NCBI GenBank assembly: GCA_964613795.1
Contig: CAZTJR010000009.1
Coordinates: forward strand, 48,617 to 112,616
Direction: 5' to 3'
DNA from: Chromatocurvus sp964613795
GTDB lineage: Bacteria > Pseudomonadota > Gammaproteobacteria > Pseudomonadales > Halieaceae
DNA length: 64,000 nt
Shown: positions 18,151 through 27,448 of the stretch, one piece after another
Layout: each line of letters opens with the position of its first letter
Position numbering within the stretch: position 1 is the first letter of the stretch
Notes under the pieces: generated by a model
What the model saw: only the letters and a program-made list of their open reading frames with translations
Database searches by the model: none
What the model was told of the DNA's origin: nothing
Made by a program: the position numbers and the translations under genes

Positions 18151-18987
18151 ATGACCTCCATGTCCGGACGGAAGCGAGAGCTCGAGCACAGCAGCGGCAT
18201 CGTGCGACTGGTGCAGATAACAGATACCCACCTGCAGGGCGAGGCCAATGGCAAGTTGCTCGGCATGGACACGGACCGCTCCCTGCAGGCGGTGCTCGAC
18301 CTGGTGCAGAGCGAGCAGCCGGTCATCGACCTGGTGCTGGGCACTGGTGATCTGTCCAACCACGGCGAGCGGGGTGCCTACGAGCGCCTGCTCGAGTATT
18401 TTGCCGGACTCGGCAGCGAGCACGTATGGCTTCCGGGCAACCACGATGACCGCGGCGTCATGCTGGAGGTGGCCGGCGAAAAGCGGCTGGTCGGCGAAGT
18501 CCGACTGGACGGCTGGCAAATAGTGCTTCTCGATTCACAGCTGCCGGGTCAGGTGGGCGGCCACCTCGGCAAGGATGAGCTTGCCCGGCTGGAAAGTGTC
18601 CTCGCCGCGGGTCGTGCAGAGGGGCTTCACAGCCTCATCTGCCTGCACCATCAGCCGGTGCCGATCGGCTGTACCTGGCTCGACCAGCAGAAGGTGGACG
18701 ACGCGGCGGCGTTTTTTCGGATTATCGATGCCAACCCGGGGGTGAAAGCCGTTATATGGGGACACGTCCACCAGCAATATGAGCGCCAGCGTGGCGCCGT
18801 GCAGCTAATGAGCACCCCGTCCACGTGCATACAGTTCCGCCCCGGGCAGCGCAATTTTTCCCTGGACGACTGCGCCCCCGGCTATCGCTGGCTGGAGCTG
18901 CACGCGGATGGACGCGTACTGAGCGGTGTGTCGCGGGTCCGCGACGTTACCTTTGCCGTCGATCTCGGCTCCAATGGCTACCTGTAA
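18151..18987 (+). CDS. cpdA: 3',5'-cyclic-AMP phosphodiesterase
   Basis: A binuclear metallophosphoesterase that hydrolyses cAMP. All five metal-binding blocks are visible in 278 residues: ITDTHLQG (D-x-H), GTGDLSNHG (GDxx), WLPGNHDDRG (GNHD), LHHQPVPIG (the second His motif) and WGHVHQQYE (GHxH). The MSTPSTCIQFRP segment near the C-terminus is typical of CpdA. The gene sits between yqiB and parE; the small esterase yqiA that usually follows is missing. A cAMP-producing cyclase is encoded at 28280-29365 in this window. Confidence 0.93.
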   Translation: MTSMSGRKRELEHSSGIVRLVQITDTHLQGEANGKLLGMDTDRSLQAVLDLVQSEQPVIDLVLGTGDLSNHGERGAYERLLEYFAGLGSEHVWLPGNHDDRGVMLEVAGEKRLVGEVRLDGWQIVLLDSQLPGQVGGHLGKDELARLESVLAAGRAEGLHSLICLHHQPVPIGCTWLDQQKVDDAAAFFRIIDANPGVKAVIWGHVHQQYERQRGAVQLMSTPSTCIQFRPGQRNFSLDDCAPGYRWLELHADGRVLSGVSRVRDVTFAVDLGSNGYL

Positions 18988-19008
18988 TTCTCCATAAATG
19001 ACCCGATT

Positions 19009-20898
19009 ATGAGCGACTATACCGCGCAAGATATTGAAGTCCTGACAGGGCTGGACCCGGTGCGCAAGCGCCCCGGGATGTATACCGACACCAGCCGTCC
19101 CAATCACCTGGCGCAGGAGGTCATCGACAACAGCGTGGACGAGGCGCTGGCCGGCCACGCCAGCGAGATCGACCTGGTCCTGCACCGCGACGGCAGCGTC
19201 ACGGTGACCGATAACGGTCGCGGCATGCCGGTCGACCTGCATGCGGGGGAGGGCCGGCCGGGTGTCGAAGTCATTCTCTCCACGCTGCATGCGGGCGGCA
19301 AGTTTTCGTCCAAGAGCTACGCCTTCAGCGGGGGGCTGCACGGCGTGGGCGTTTCCGTGGTCAATGCACTGTCTCAGGAGCTGACAGTGACGGTGCGCCG
19401 CGACGGCAATGTCTATCGCATGCAGTTTGCCGGCGGCCACAAGGTGGGTGATCTCGAGGCAATCGATACCTGTGGCCGGCGCAATACCGGCACCAGTCTG
19501 CGTTTTCTGCCAGACCCACAGTACTTCGACTCCATCAATTTTTCCGTGCCGCGCCTGGTGCACGTGCTTCGCGCCAAGGCCGTATTGTGCCCCGGGCTGC
19601 GGGTGCGCTTCACCGATGAAAAGAAAGGCGAGAGCGAGGAGTGGTACTTTGAGGACGGCCTGACTGACTATCTCGCCGAGGCCACCCGGGGCTTTCCCTG
19701 TGTTCCTGAGGCGCCTTTCACGGGATCTTTCAGCGGCGCCGATGCCGCCGTGGACTGGGCCGTGCAGTGGCTGCCGGAGGGCGGCGAGCTGGTGACCGAA
19801 TCCTACGTCAACCTGATTCCCACAGCCCAGGGCGGCACCCATGTCAATGGGTTGCGCAGCGGATTGCTGGAGGCGATGCGCGAATTCTGCGAGTTACGTA
19901 ATCTGCTGCCCCGGGGAGTGAAGCTGACGCCTGAGGATATCTGGGAGCGCTGCAGCTACGTGCTGTCCGCCAAACTGAGCGACCCCCAATTTTCGGGGCA
20001 GACCAAGGAGCGACTGTCGTCGCGCGAGGCGGCGGGCTTCATCGCCGGCATCGCCAAGGACGCATTCAGTCTCTGGCTCAACCAGCACACGGGTGATGCC
20101 GAGCGCCTCGCTGAGCTGTGCATCAATACCGCCCAGCGGCGCCTGCGCTCATCGAAAAAGGTTGCGCGAAAGAAGGTCAGCGCGGGACCCGCTCTCCCCG
20201 GCAAGCTGGCGGACTGTTCGGGGGAGGATCCCGCGCGTTCCGAGCTGTTCCTGGTAGAGGGCGATTCGGCTGGCGGCTCGGCCAAGCAGGCGCGGGACCG
20301 GGAGTTCCAGGCGATTCTTCCGCTGCGTGGCAAGATTCTCAATACCTGGGAAGTCGATTCGCAGGAGGTGCTCGCCTCGCAGGAAGTGCACAATATTTCC
20401 ATCGCACTGGGCATCGACCCCGGCAGTGACGACCTCAGCGGCCTGCGCTATGGCAAGGTCTGTATTCTGGCGGATGCCGATTCCGATGGTCTGCACATCG
20501 CAACGCTGGTCTGCGCCCTGTTCGTGCGCCATTTCCGGCCGCTGGTGAATGCAGGTCATGTGTTCGTCGCCATGCCGCCACTGTACCGGATAGATGTCGG
20601 CAAGGAGGTATTCTACGCCCTGGATGAGAGTGAAAAGCAGGGCGTGCTGGCGCGTATCGAGGCGGAAAAGAAGCGCGGCAAAGTCAACGTGCAGCGATTC
20701 AAGGGCCTGGGCGAGATGAACCCCCTGCAGCTGCGCGAGACCACCATGGCGCCAGACACGCGTCGACTGGTGCGCCTCGTGTTGGACGCCGGCGACGGGA
20801 CCAGTAAGATGCTGGATATGCTGCTGGCGAAGAAACGCTCGGGTGACCGCAAGACCTGGCTGGAATCCAAGGGCGATCTTGCCGAGGTTCTTGCCTGA
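19009..20898 (+). CDS. parE: DNA topoisomerase IV subunit B
   Basis: The ATPase subunit of topoisomerase IV, which decatenates daughter chromosomes with ParC. The GHKL ATPase begins with LDPVRKRPGMYT, then EVIDNSVDEAL, DNGRGMPVD and GLHGVGVSVVNAL. The toprim domain has FLVEGDSAGGSAKQARDR, PLRGKILNTWE and ILADADSDGLHIATL, and the C-terminus has QRFKGLGEMNP and TMAPDTRRL. Its 629 residues match ParE and are shorter than GyrB, and RDREFQAILPLRGKILN fits ParE. It lies 21 bases after cpdA and is probably co-transcribed. Confidence 0.96.
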   Translation: MSDYTAQDIEVLTGLDPVRKRPGMYTDTSRPNHLAQEVIDNSVDEALAGHASEIDLVLHRDGSVTVTDNGRGMPVDLHAGEGRPGVEVILSTLHAGGKFSSKSYAFSGGLHGVGVSVVNALSQELTVTVRRDGNVYRMQFAGGHKVGDLEAIDTCGRRNTGTSLRFLPDPQYFDSINFSVPRLVHVLRAKAVLCPGLRVRFTDEKKGESEEWYFEDGLTDYLAEATRGFPCVPEAPFTGSFSGADAAVDWAVQWLPEGGELVTESYVNLIPTAQGGTHVNGLRSGLLEAMREFCELRNLLPRGVKLTPEDIWERCSYVLSAKLSDPQFSGQTKERLSSREAAGFIAGIAKDAFSLWLNQHTGDAERLAELCINTAQRRLRSSKKVARKKVSAGPALPGKLADCSGEDPARSELFLVEGDSAGGSAKQARDREFQAILPLRGKILNTWEVDSQEVLASQEVHNISIALGIDPGSDDLSGLRYGKVCILADADSDGLHIATLVCALFVRHFRPLVNAGHVFVAMPPLYRIDVGKEVFYALDESEKQGVLARIEAEKKRGKVNVQRFKGLGEMNPLQLRETTMAPDTRRLVRLVLDAGDGTSKMLDMLLAKKRSGDRKTWLESKGDLAEVLA

Positions 20899-20942
20899 GC
20901 CCGATTGCCAGGGCAGGACAACCACAACAGGAGAAGCAGACC

Positions 20943-21539
20943 ATGAAATCGACGGCATACGACAGGTGGTTGACGGCGTGTCTGGGCGTTGCGCTGGCAT
21001 TTTTTACCGGCGCGGCCAGTGCACAGTGGGAACTCGATAGCGATCGCTCCCGACTGAGTTTTATTTCCGTAAAGAATGCATCGGTTGGCGAGGTGCACAC
21101 ATTCAAGACACTCAAGGGCACTGTCGGCGATGATGGCGGTGCACAGGTTGCGATCGACCTCGACAGCGTGGAGACCGCTATTCCCATTCGCAACAAGCGC
21201 ATGCGGGAAATGCTGTTCGAAACGGGTAACTTCCCCTCTGCCAGTATCACGACCAGCGTCGCCCCCGAGCTCATTGAACAGGCGAGAAAAGGTCCCACCG
21301 AAGTGAGTGTACCGCTGACGGTGGAACTGCACGGGAGCAGCGCCAGCTATGACGCCGCGGTGCTGGTCAGTGTCGCCGGAGACGGCAGTCTGCACGTGGC
21401 GACCCGCGAGCCAATTGTCGTGGATGCCGGCGACTTTGAGCTGGGGGCAGGTGTCACAGCCCTGAAGGAGGTTGCCGGTTTGGCATCTATCAGCACGTCG
21501 GTTCCGGTTTCTGCCTACCTGGTATTCGATCCGGGCTGA
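20943..21539 (+). CDS. Periplasmic YceI-family lipid-binding protein
   Basis: A 198-residue exported protein with an N-terminal signal peptide ending near AASAQ. The mature part starts WELDSDRSRLSFISVKN, the usual first strand of the YceI lipocalin-like barrel that binds polyisoprenoids such as ubiquinone. IRNKRMREMLFETGNFPSA is the family helix and is recognisable. AGGAG stands eight bases before the ATG. The last 25 bases overlap the 3' end of the multihaem cytochrome gene on the other strand. A quinone or electron-transfer role next to that cytochrome is plausible but unproven. Confidence 0.9.
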   Translation: MKSTAYDRWLTACLGVALAFFTGAASAQWELDSDRSRLSFISVKNASVGEVHTFKTLKGTVGDDGGAQVAIDLDSVETAIPIRNKRMREMLFETGNFPSASITTSVAPELIEQARKGPTEVSVPLTVELHGSSASYDAAVLVSVAGDGSLHVATREPIVVDAGDFELGAGVTALKEVAGLASISTSVPVSAYLVFDPG

Positions 21540-23860
21540 GTGCCGCCTGCGGCGCGGCGCAGCAGACTCTTAAGCCAGCGCCGATAGGCACTATGCGTGG
21601 GGGCTATCGTTACCAGCGACTCGGCATGAGCGATCGCCCTGTCCAGGTCATTCGCGGCAGCGGCATACTCGCTCAGCGCCATGATAACCGGCGGGTTGCC
21701 CGGGCGCGCACGATCCAGCGTTCGCAGAGCCTCTCGTCCCTGCTCCTGTAGCCCGCTGCTGTAGAGTGCCACAGCGTAGGCGTAGCGGTGTCGCCAGCCT
21801 GTGGTTTCGCGCTCTGCCGCCGCTCGCAGCAGCTCGGTCCCCCGATGGCGCTTACCCGTGCGAATCTCCAGCAGCCCCAGCGCATGCAGGGCATTGCCGT
21901 GGTCCGGCCACTGATCCAGCAATGTCTCCAGCTCCCGTCGAGCGGCGTCTTCATCGCCGCGCTGTCGCTGCAGGTCGGCGAGGTTGAGGCGCGCAGTCGC
22001 CAGTGACGGGTCGAGCAACAGTGCCTCCCGATAGGCCGACTCCGCCCGCGGCAGGTCGTTGCGCGCGCGGTGGAACACGCCCAGCTGCAGCTGCGTTTCC
22101 GGCATGTCGGCATGGCGAGCCTGCACCGCGAGGTACTCGTCGAACAGCTGCAGAAGGCGCTCGCGCTGCGCCGGGCTGACACGGCCCAGCGGAATGTCCG
22201 CAAGGTTCTCGGCCAGGGCCATGCGCACTGCGGCGGACGGATCGTCCTGCAGCGGATACAGCAGCTCCAGTCGCTGACGCGGATCGGCGCCAGCGAGGCT
22301 GCGCACGGCGCTGCTTCTCAGCAGCGGGTCGGCAGACTGCAGCATCGGCGTCGCGACGGCAGCGGCGTCCAGGCCGGCCAGGGTTTCCAGTGCCGTCGCA
22401 CGCCAAATGCGTGACAGCGCGGGATCGCCGATCTGGGCCATCACCTCGCCGCGGGCGCGGGCATCACCCTCGCGCAGCTGCTGCAGGGCAAGCGCCGGGT
22501 GCGCGTCGTCGGTGTCCGGTGCCATATCCCAGGCACGCAGAGATTCCAGCGCCCACTCGCTGTCGCGTTCGCTGTGGCACTGCGTGCAGGCGTTCGGCGT
22601 CCCCAGCGCGAGGGTCAGGTCGGGCCGCGGAATCCGTATGCTGTGATCGCGCCGGTCGTCAACGCCCATGTAGCGCTTTGCCGGCATGTGGCAGTTCACG
22701 CACTGCGCGCCGCTGCCAGCGGGGTGCCGGTGGTGCTGTTCCCCGTCGTAGGCGGTGGGGCTGTGGCATTGGGCACACAGCGCGTTGCCTTCGGCACGCA
22801 GTTGGTTGCTGTGCGGTTCATGGCAATTGCTGCATACGACGCCCGCGCGCTGCATCCGGCTTTGCAGGAAGGAGCCATGCACAAACACTTCATCGTCGAT
22901 CTGTCCGTCCGGGTGATAAAGGGGCGGCTTAGGCAGCGCCAGGCGGTGGGCTTCGAGGAGATCGGCGCCGTAGTGGTAGTCGCCGAGCGACGCGCGCCGG
23001 GAGTGGCAGCGCGCACAGGCATTGATCTGGGTATCCGTCTGCAGTGGCTCGTTGCGGGTGGCTATTGCAGCGTTCCCGGCGAACTGCCAGTGACCGCGCT
23101 GGCCGAGATGCACGTCGAGCCCGGTCGCCGAATTGCGTGCGGGTGATGGCACCCCGCTCTGCATCTGCGTTAGGTGCTTGGCGCCCGGGCCGTGGCAGGC
23201 CTCGCAGCCGACGCCGATCTCGCGATAGGTGGTGGCGTAGCGGCGCTCGCGAGGGTCGTAGCCTTTCTCCACCTGCGTGCTGTGGCACGCGGCACAGCGC
23301 GAATTCCAGTTCTGATAGGGGCCTGTCCAGTGCAGCGGGTCAGTGTGGTCGATCACTTCATCCGGGTAGAGGGGGTACCAGCGCTGGCCACCGTCTGCGG
23401 CGGGGCGGGCATCCCAGGCGATGCCCAGCGCCTGCAGTCGACCATCATCCAGCGGCAGCAGGTACTGCTGCAGCGGATAGACGCCAAAGACATGCTGCAC
23501 GGGGAAGTCGCGCAGCGTGCCGTCGGCACCGTCGGTGCGCACCATGAATTGCCCGCCGTCACGGTAGAATTGCGTGGTTACGCCCTGGTGGGTAAAGCTC
23601 ACGTCGCTGAAGTCGCCGAGCACGCTTGTCTCGGAGACCACCTGCATCGCCAGCTGATGGTGCGATCCCTGCCACTGCTCATAGGCATCGACATGGCATT
23701 CCGCGCAGCGCGCACTGCCGACAAACGCGTCCGCCGGCGCCGCGTCCGTCGCCTTGATCGGAGCAGCGACGGGCAGCGTCAGTGCGACCAGCAGAGCGGT
23801 CAGCAGATGTGATGGTGTGGTCAGGGATATCCCCAGGACTAGGTGTTCGCCTGCCATCAT
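21515..23860 (-). CDS. Exported multihaem cytochrome c with TPR repeats
   Basis: A 781-residue protein with an N-terminal export signal (hydrophobic core at about 19-33) and eight CxxCH haem c sites: CAECH at 52-56, then CAACH, CEACH, CARCH, CSNCH, CAQCH, CVNCH and CTQCH, all in the first 430 residues. Many additional His residues could be axial ligands. The middle has HEAT-like alpha repeats (LQSADPLLRSSAVRSLAGAD) and the C-terminal third is a set of TPR repeats (YREALLLDPSLATARLNLADL). It probably acts in periplasmic electron transfer with the TPR part as a docking platform. Similar proteins are widespread and uncharacterised in marine bacteria. It stands alone in its orientation. Confidence 0.9.
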   Translation of the reverse strand: MMAGEHLVLGISLTTPSHLLTALLVALTLPVAAPIKATDAAPADAFVGSARCAECHVDAYEQWQGSHHQLAMQVVSETSVLGDFSDVSFTHQGVTTQFYRDGGQFMVRTDGADGTLRDFPVQHVFGVYPLQQYLLPLDDGRLQALGIAWDARPAADGGQRWYPLYPDEVIDHTDPLHWTGPYQNWNSRCAACHSTQVEKGYDPRERRYATTYREIGVGCEACHGPGAKHLTQMQSGVPSPARNSATGLDVHLGQRGHWQFAGNAAIATRNEPLQTDTQINACARCHSRRASLGDYHYGADLLEAHRLALPKPPLYHPDGQIDDEVFVHGSFLQSRMQRAGVVCSNCHEPHSNQLRAEGNALCAQCHSPTAYDGEQHHRHPAGSGAQCVNCHMPAKRYMGVDDRRDHSIRIPRPDLTLALGTPNACTQCHSERDSEWALESLRAWDMAPDTDDAHPALALQQLREGDARARGEVMAQIGDPALSRIWRATALETLAGLDAAAVATPMLQSADPLLRSSAVRSLAGADPRQRLELLYPLQDDPSAAVRMALAENLADIPLGRVSPAQRERLLQLFDEYLAVQARHADMPETQLQLGVFHRARNDLPRAESAYREALLLDPSLATARLNLADLQRQRGDEDAARRELETLLDQWPDHGNALHALGLLEIRTGKRHRGTELLRAAAERETTGWRHRYAYAVALYSSGLQEQGREALRTLDRARPGNPPVIMALSEYAAAANDLDRAIAHAESLVTIAPTHSAYRRWLKSLLRRAAGGTQPGSNTR

Positions 23861-23937
23861 CCCCCGCGGGCGCTATGGACAGCAAGCAACGACGGTTTAC
23901 CCTGTAGACCGACACATCGCCACCACAGAGGATCGTC

Positions 23938-24657
23938 ATGAAGCTTGGCATTTTGCGCACCGATACCGTACGGCCGGAGTGGTCCGCGCGCTTCGGCGAA
24001 TATCCGGACATGTTCATGCGGTTACTGGGTGGGCTGGATCCCTCGCTGGCGTTCCGGGTGTACGACGTGGAGCGCGAGGAGTATCCCGACGACATCGACG
24101 AGGTGGATGCCTACCTTATTACCGGCAGCAAGTTCAGTGTCTACGATGACGAGCCCTGGATTCAGCGTCTTGCGGACTTTGTGCGGCAGTTGCATGCAAG
24201 GCGCAAGACGATGATCGGCATCTGCTTTGGTCACCAGATGATTGCCCATGCGCTTGGCGGTGAGACGCGCAAGTCGCCTCGCGGCTGGGGCGTGGGCCTG
24301 CATCGTCATCGTATGCACGGTCGTCCGGACTGGTTTGACGATGGCGATGCGCAGTTCCGCATTCTGGTCAGCCACCAGGATCAGGTGGAGCGCGTGGCGC
24401 CCGGAACGGAGGTGCTCGCGAGCAGCGATTTCTGTGAGAACGCGGTGTGCCAGATCGGCGACCACATCCTCACCTTCCAGGGGCATCCTGAGTTCGAGCC
24501 CGATTATGCCCGAGGCATCATGCGGCTGCGTCGTGAAACCATTGGCGAGGAGACCTACCAGGCGGGAATGGACTCTCTTGAAGAGCAGCCGGAGACAGAG
24601 CGTATCGGCCGCTGGTTGCTGGCTTTCCTGCATAAACAGAGCCGGTCCACTGCCTGA
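23938..24657 (+). CDS. Class I glutamine amidotransferase-like protein
   Basis: A 239-residue stand-alone GATase1 domain. The nucleophile elbow is IGICFGHQMIAHALGG with the catalytic Cys, and FQGHPEF holds the catalytic His with Glu two residues later. It resembles the amidotransferase half of GMP synthase and the YfeJ-type group, not PuuD. No synthase partner is adjacent, so the acceptor is unknown; gamma-glutamyl hydrolase activity is another possibility. The ATG follows GAGGATCGTC. It is convergent with the flavoprotein gene, two bases apart. Confidence 0.85.
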   Translation: MKLGILRTDTVRPEWSARFGEYPDMFMRLLGGLDPSLAFRVYDVEREEYPDDIDEVDAYLITGSKFSVYDDEPWIQRLADFVRQLHARRKTMIGICFGHQMIAHALGGETRKSPRGWGVGLHRHRMHGRPDWFDDGDAQFRILVSHQDQVERVAPGTEVLASSDFCENAVCQIGDHILTFQGHPEFEPDYARGIMRLRRETIGEETYQAGMDSLEEQPETERIGRWLLAFLHKQSRSTA

Positions 24658-24659
24658 GC

Positions 24660-25883
24660 TCAGTCCCCCAGGCGGCGCACGCCACGCCGCAGGAGATATC
24701 CCGACTGCAGCAGTGCCGGGACGCCCAGATGGCCCAGCGCATCGAGATAGCGCCGCTGTCCACGCAGGAAGCCGGCGCTGTGCAGCGGGTTGTCCTGGTA
24801 GGCCATCTGCAGTTGAAAGATGGTTTCTTTCAGCGCCGCAAGGGTCGGGCCTGCGAACACCCGCTCCCCCACCTCCAGAAAAGTGTCGATGTCGCCGAAG
24901 GCCGTCAGCCTGACTGCGGGCATGGGGCGCAGGGGACGCAGGGGGCGGTCCGCGAGCCAGCGCTCAACGTTGTCCGCTGCACAGCTGCCCATGGCCGAGG
25001 CGTTGTAGGCCTGCTTCCACAGGGCCCGGGGTGTTGCGGCGGCATCGCCGGCAATAAAAACGTTCGCTGCCGCAATGCTCTGCAGACAGTCATTTACCGG
25101 TGCCCACGAGCGTCTGTCCGGCGCCAGCTGCGAGTCGAACAGCAGGGGGGCGGGTGCCGCGCCGGCTGTCCACAGCGTCAGGTCGCTGCGCAGGCTGGTG
25201 CCATCGGCCAGCGTGACCCGGGTCCTGCTGACGCGGGAGACCGGCACGCCACAGTGCAGGCTGACCGGGAGCTTCGCGCAGTGTTCGCGCACCGCGGCAT
25301 CGATGCTCGCGGGGGACTGGGGCATGAGCCGGCTGGCGGCCTCCACAAGATGAATCCTGAGCGATTCGACGTCCCGGTAGCGGCGCAGGATTTCACCAAG
25401 ACATTCAATGCCCTCGAAGCTGCCGCCGATGATCACAACCCTGGCAGGTCGCCCGCGCGCCGCGAGCAGCGCCAGTTGATCGCCGATCTCGACGCACTCG
25501 TCGACGCTCTTGAAAGGCAGCGTATGCTTTTGCACGCCGGGTATGCCGAAATCGGTATTGACGCCACCGCAGGCAACCACGCAGGCGTCATAGGCGAGTC
25601 TGTCGCCACCGGCGAGCTCCAGCTGTCCGATGGCAGTGTGCAGCCGCGTCACGCTGGCCTGCCGCAGGTGATGGCCGGTGCGGCGGCTCAGTGTTTCCCG
25701 CGACAGCTGCAGATGCGCCGGTCTCTTCACGCCAGAAACCAGCTCGTGGATATTCGGCAGGAATTCAAAGGCTGGCTTCGGGTCGAGCAGAGTGACAGCG
25801 TGGTGTCGGGACAAGTGTCGTGCGGCAGCAATGCCCGCAAAGTTTGCCCCGACGATGGCGATGCGCGCGGGTTGCGCCTTCAC
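24660..25883 (-). CDS. NAD(P)/FAD-dependent oxidoreductase (NDH-2/sulfide-quinone reductase fold)
   Basis: A 407-residue two-dinucleotide-binding flavoprotein. The FAD motif is IAIVGANFAGIAAARHL, a GxGxxG variant with Ala in the second place; the NAD(P) motif is VVIIGGSFEGIECL and the second FAD motif is ANVFIAGDAAATP. There is no redox-active CxxC pair, which fits a type II NADH dehydrogenase-like or related enzyme rather than a disulfide reductase. The C-terminal segment may be a membrane-associating region. It overlaps the upstream DUF1232 gene by four bases (same strand), so the two are co-translated. The electron acceptor is unknown. Confidence 0.85.
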   Translation of the reverse strand: MKAQPARIAIVGANFAGIAAARHLSRHHAVTLLDPKPAFEFLPNIHELVSGVKRPAHLQLSRETLSRRTGHHLRQASVTRLHTAIGQLELAGGDRLAYDACVVACGGVNTDFGIPGVQKHTLPFKSVDECVEIGDQLALLAARGRPARVVIIGGSFEGIECLGEILRRYRDVESLRIHLVEAASRLMPQSPASIDAAVREHCAKLPVSLHCGVPVSRVSRTRVTLADGTSLRSDLTLWTAGAAPAPLLFDSQLAPDRRSWAPVNDCLQSIAAANVFIAGDAAATPRALWKQAYNASAMGSCAADNVERWLADRPLRPLRPMPAVRLTAFGDIDTFLEVGERVFAGPTLAALKETIFQLQMAYQDNPLHSAGFLRGQRRYLDALGHLGVPALLQSGYLLRRGVRRLGD

Positions 25884-26323
25884 GCGTGGTCTTTCTCGGG
25901 GCGGCGTTCGGGGATAGTCTCAGGCTGCGGCGGCCGCTTTGCGTCACCGAACCAGGCCCGCAGTCGCGCGGCAGCGCGCTGTCGCACGGCGTCGTCAACG
26001 CTGGCGCTTACCGTAGCCAGGGCGAACGCCAGTACGCCGAGGTCGTCGACATAGCCAATGCCGGGGGTGATATCGAGAATCGCATCGACGGGGGTGATGA
26101 AATAGCCCAGCGCGCCAATGATGGTCGCCTTGGCCCAGGCCGGCGTTTCCTCGCGCTGCAGCGCGTAATACAGCAGCAAAGCCCTCTCTACCGCGTCGCG
26201 GCCGGCGCTCAGCGCATGTCGCGACAGCTTGTCGCGCAGCCGCTCTTCCGAGTAGGCGGCGGAATAGGCCGTCTCTTCCTTAACCGGCACCGGCAATGGC
26301 GCCTGCTTCGATTCTCTGGACAT
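25880..26323 (-). CDS. DUF1232 (YkvA) membrane protein
   Basis: A 147-residue protein whose middle part (AWAKATIIGALGYFITPVDAILDITPGIGYVDDLGVLAFAL) is the YkvA/DUF1232 hallmark, two short hydrophobic segments around a P-x-D-x(2)-P core. Function is not known; members are found with transport and stress genes. GGAG precedes the ATG at 26323 at good spacing; the open frame extends further upstream but with no protein character. It is translationally coupled to the following flavoprotein. Confidence 0.85.
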   Translation of the reverse strand: MSRESKQAPLPVPVKEETAYSAAYSEERLRDKLSRHALSAGRDAVERALLLYYALQREETPAWAKATIIGALGYFITPVDAILDITPGIGYVDDLGVLAFALATVSASVDDAVRQRAAARLRAWFGDAKRPPQPETIPERRPEKDHA

Positions 26324-26346
26324 GTCTGCCAACTCCCGTCTGTCTG

Positions 26347-26787
26347 CTACCATGTGCCGTTGTTGGGCATGCTTGCCCAGGGCTCGCGGGGCTCGAGGTG
26401 ATCGCCCGCCTGCAGCAGCTCGATGGAAATACCGTCGGGTGAACGTACAAACGCCATGTGGCCGTCTCGCGGTGGGCGGTTGAGAGTCACGCCGGCGTCC
26501 ATGAGCGACTGGCAAAGGGCATAGATGTCGTCGACGCGGTAGGCCAGATGGCCGAAGTTGCGCCCCCCGTCGTACTCCTCGGGGTCCCAGTTCCAGGTGA
26601 TTTCCAGCAGCGGGCTGCTTCCCGCGCGCGCCTGCTCGACGTCTCCCGGTGCCGCCAGATAGACCAGAGTGAAGCGACCTTTCTCACTGTCGTGGCGATT
26701 GACTTCAACCAGGCCCAGCTTGTTGCAGTAGAAGTCCATGCTGTCCTCGAGATTACTGGCGCGGACCATGGTGTGCAGGTATTTCAT
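26347..26787 (-). CDS. gloA: Lactoylglutathione lyase (glyoxalase I)
   Basis: A VOC-fold metalloenzyme that isomerises the glutathione hemithioacetal of methylglyoxal to lactoylglutathione. The 146 residues contain LHTMVRASNLEDSMDFYCNKLG, LLEITWNWDPEEYDGGRNFGHLAYRVDDIY and FVRSPDGISIELLQ. The two His and two Glu metal ligands expected of GloA can be identified (His5, Glu in LLEITW, His in FGHLAY and Glu in SIELLQ). AGAGGAAG precedes the ATG. It is the first gene of a minus-strand run with DUF1232 and the flavoprotein. Confidence 0.9.
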   Translation of the reverse strand: MKYLHTMVRASNLEDSMDFYCNKLGLVEVNRHDSEKGRFTLVYLAAPGDVEQARAGSSPLLEITWNWDPEEYDGGRNFGHLAYRVDDIYALCQSLMDAGVTLNRPPRDGHMAFVRSPDGISIELLQAGDHLEPREPWASMPNNGTW

Positions 26788-26929
26788 GTGACTTCCTCTG
26801 CTAAGGTGTAGGGATAACGGTAGGCCTCGCCTGCGAGGGAAGCAAGTAGGGCAAACAGACGCGGTTTGACAGGCGGTGTCAGTGAACTAACCTGTGAGGC
26901 AATTAAAACAATCAACCAGGCGACCGAAC

Positions 26930-27448
26930 ATGCGCAACTCTGCTACTTTCATACAAGCCAGACGTTGGCTCGTCCTGCCGTTACTGACGCTGCCTTCGGT
27001 CTTTGCTCATGCTGGCAGTCCTTTGGTCGGCGGCACTATCACCTTTGCGCCTGCCGATGCGACAGCCGTGCCGACGCTTGGCGGTGCCGCGCTGGTACTG
27101 CTCGGTATTTTCCTGGCCTTCATTGCCATACGCCAGGCGCGGCAGGGTGCCGGCAGCCGGCTTCCCCTGCTGGCGGTGGGGGCGTCCGGGCTGGCACTCG
27201 CGGCCGCCGCCAGCGGCGTGCTGCTGATGAATGATGTGCAGGCCAACGGCGGTCAGGTCATCAACAGTCCCTCACGGCAGACGCTGGATGTCTTTAACAT
27301 GACCAATATCTATGAGAATGCCGCCGGCGTGCCGATGAGTGTAGTGGAGCGTGAAGTGGCCCGCTGTGACGCAAGGGCCGACGGCTGCGAACTGGGCACC
27401 GTTATCGAGGATGGCGGTTCCTGCGAGCTGGTCTGTGTCATTGACTGA
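26930..27448 (+). CDS. Probable midcut-by-XrtH sorting-substrate protein
   Basis: A 172-residue exported protein. A signal peptide ends near FAHA (about 28). It is followed by a short segment, then AVPTL at about 46-50, a hydrophobic helix at 52-67, and RQAR; this reproduces the IPTL-CTERM signal (motif, helix, basic cluster) but in the middle of the protein. A second hydrophobic helix (about 79-100) and a soluble tail follow, ending with four Cys residues. From memory this matches the family called midcut-by-XrtH, thought to be processed by the exosortase XrtH. XrtH itself is not in the window. An alternative GTG start 36 bases upstream exists. The sterol-desaturase-like gene overlaps its 3' end. 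Confidence 0.65.
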   Translation: MRNSATFIQARRWLVLPLLTLPSVFAHAGSPLVGGTITFAPADATAVPTLGGAALVLLGIFLAFIAIRQARQGAGSRLPLLAVGASGLALAAAASGVLLMNDVQANGGQVINSPSRQTLDVFNMTNIYENAAGVPMSVVEREVARCDARADGCELGTVIEDGGSCELVCVID

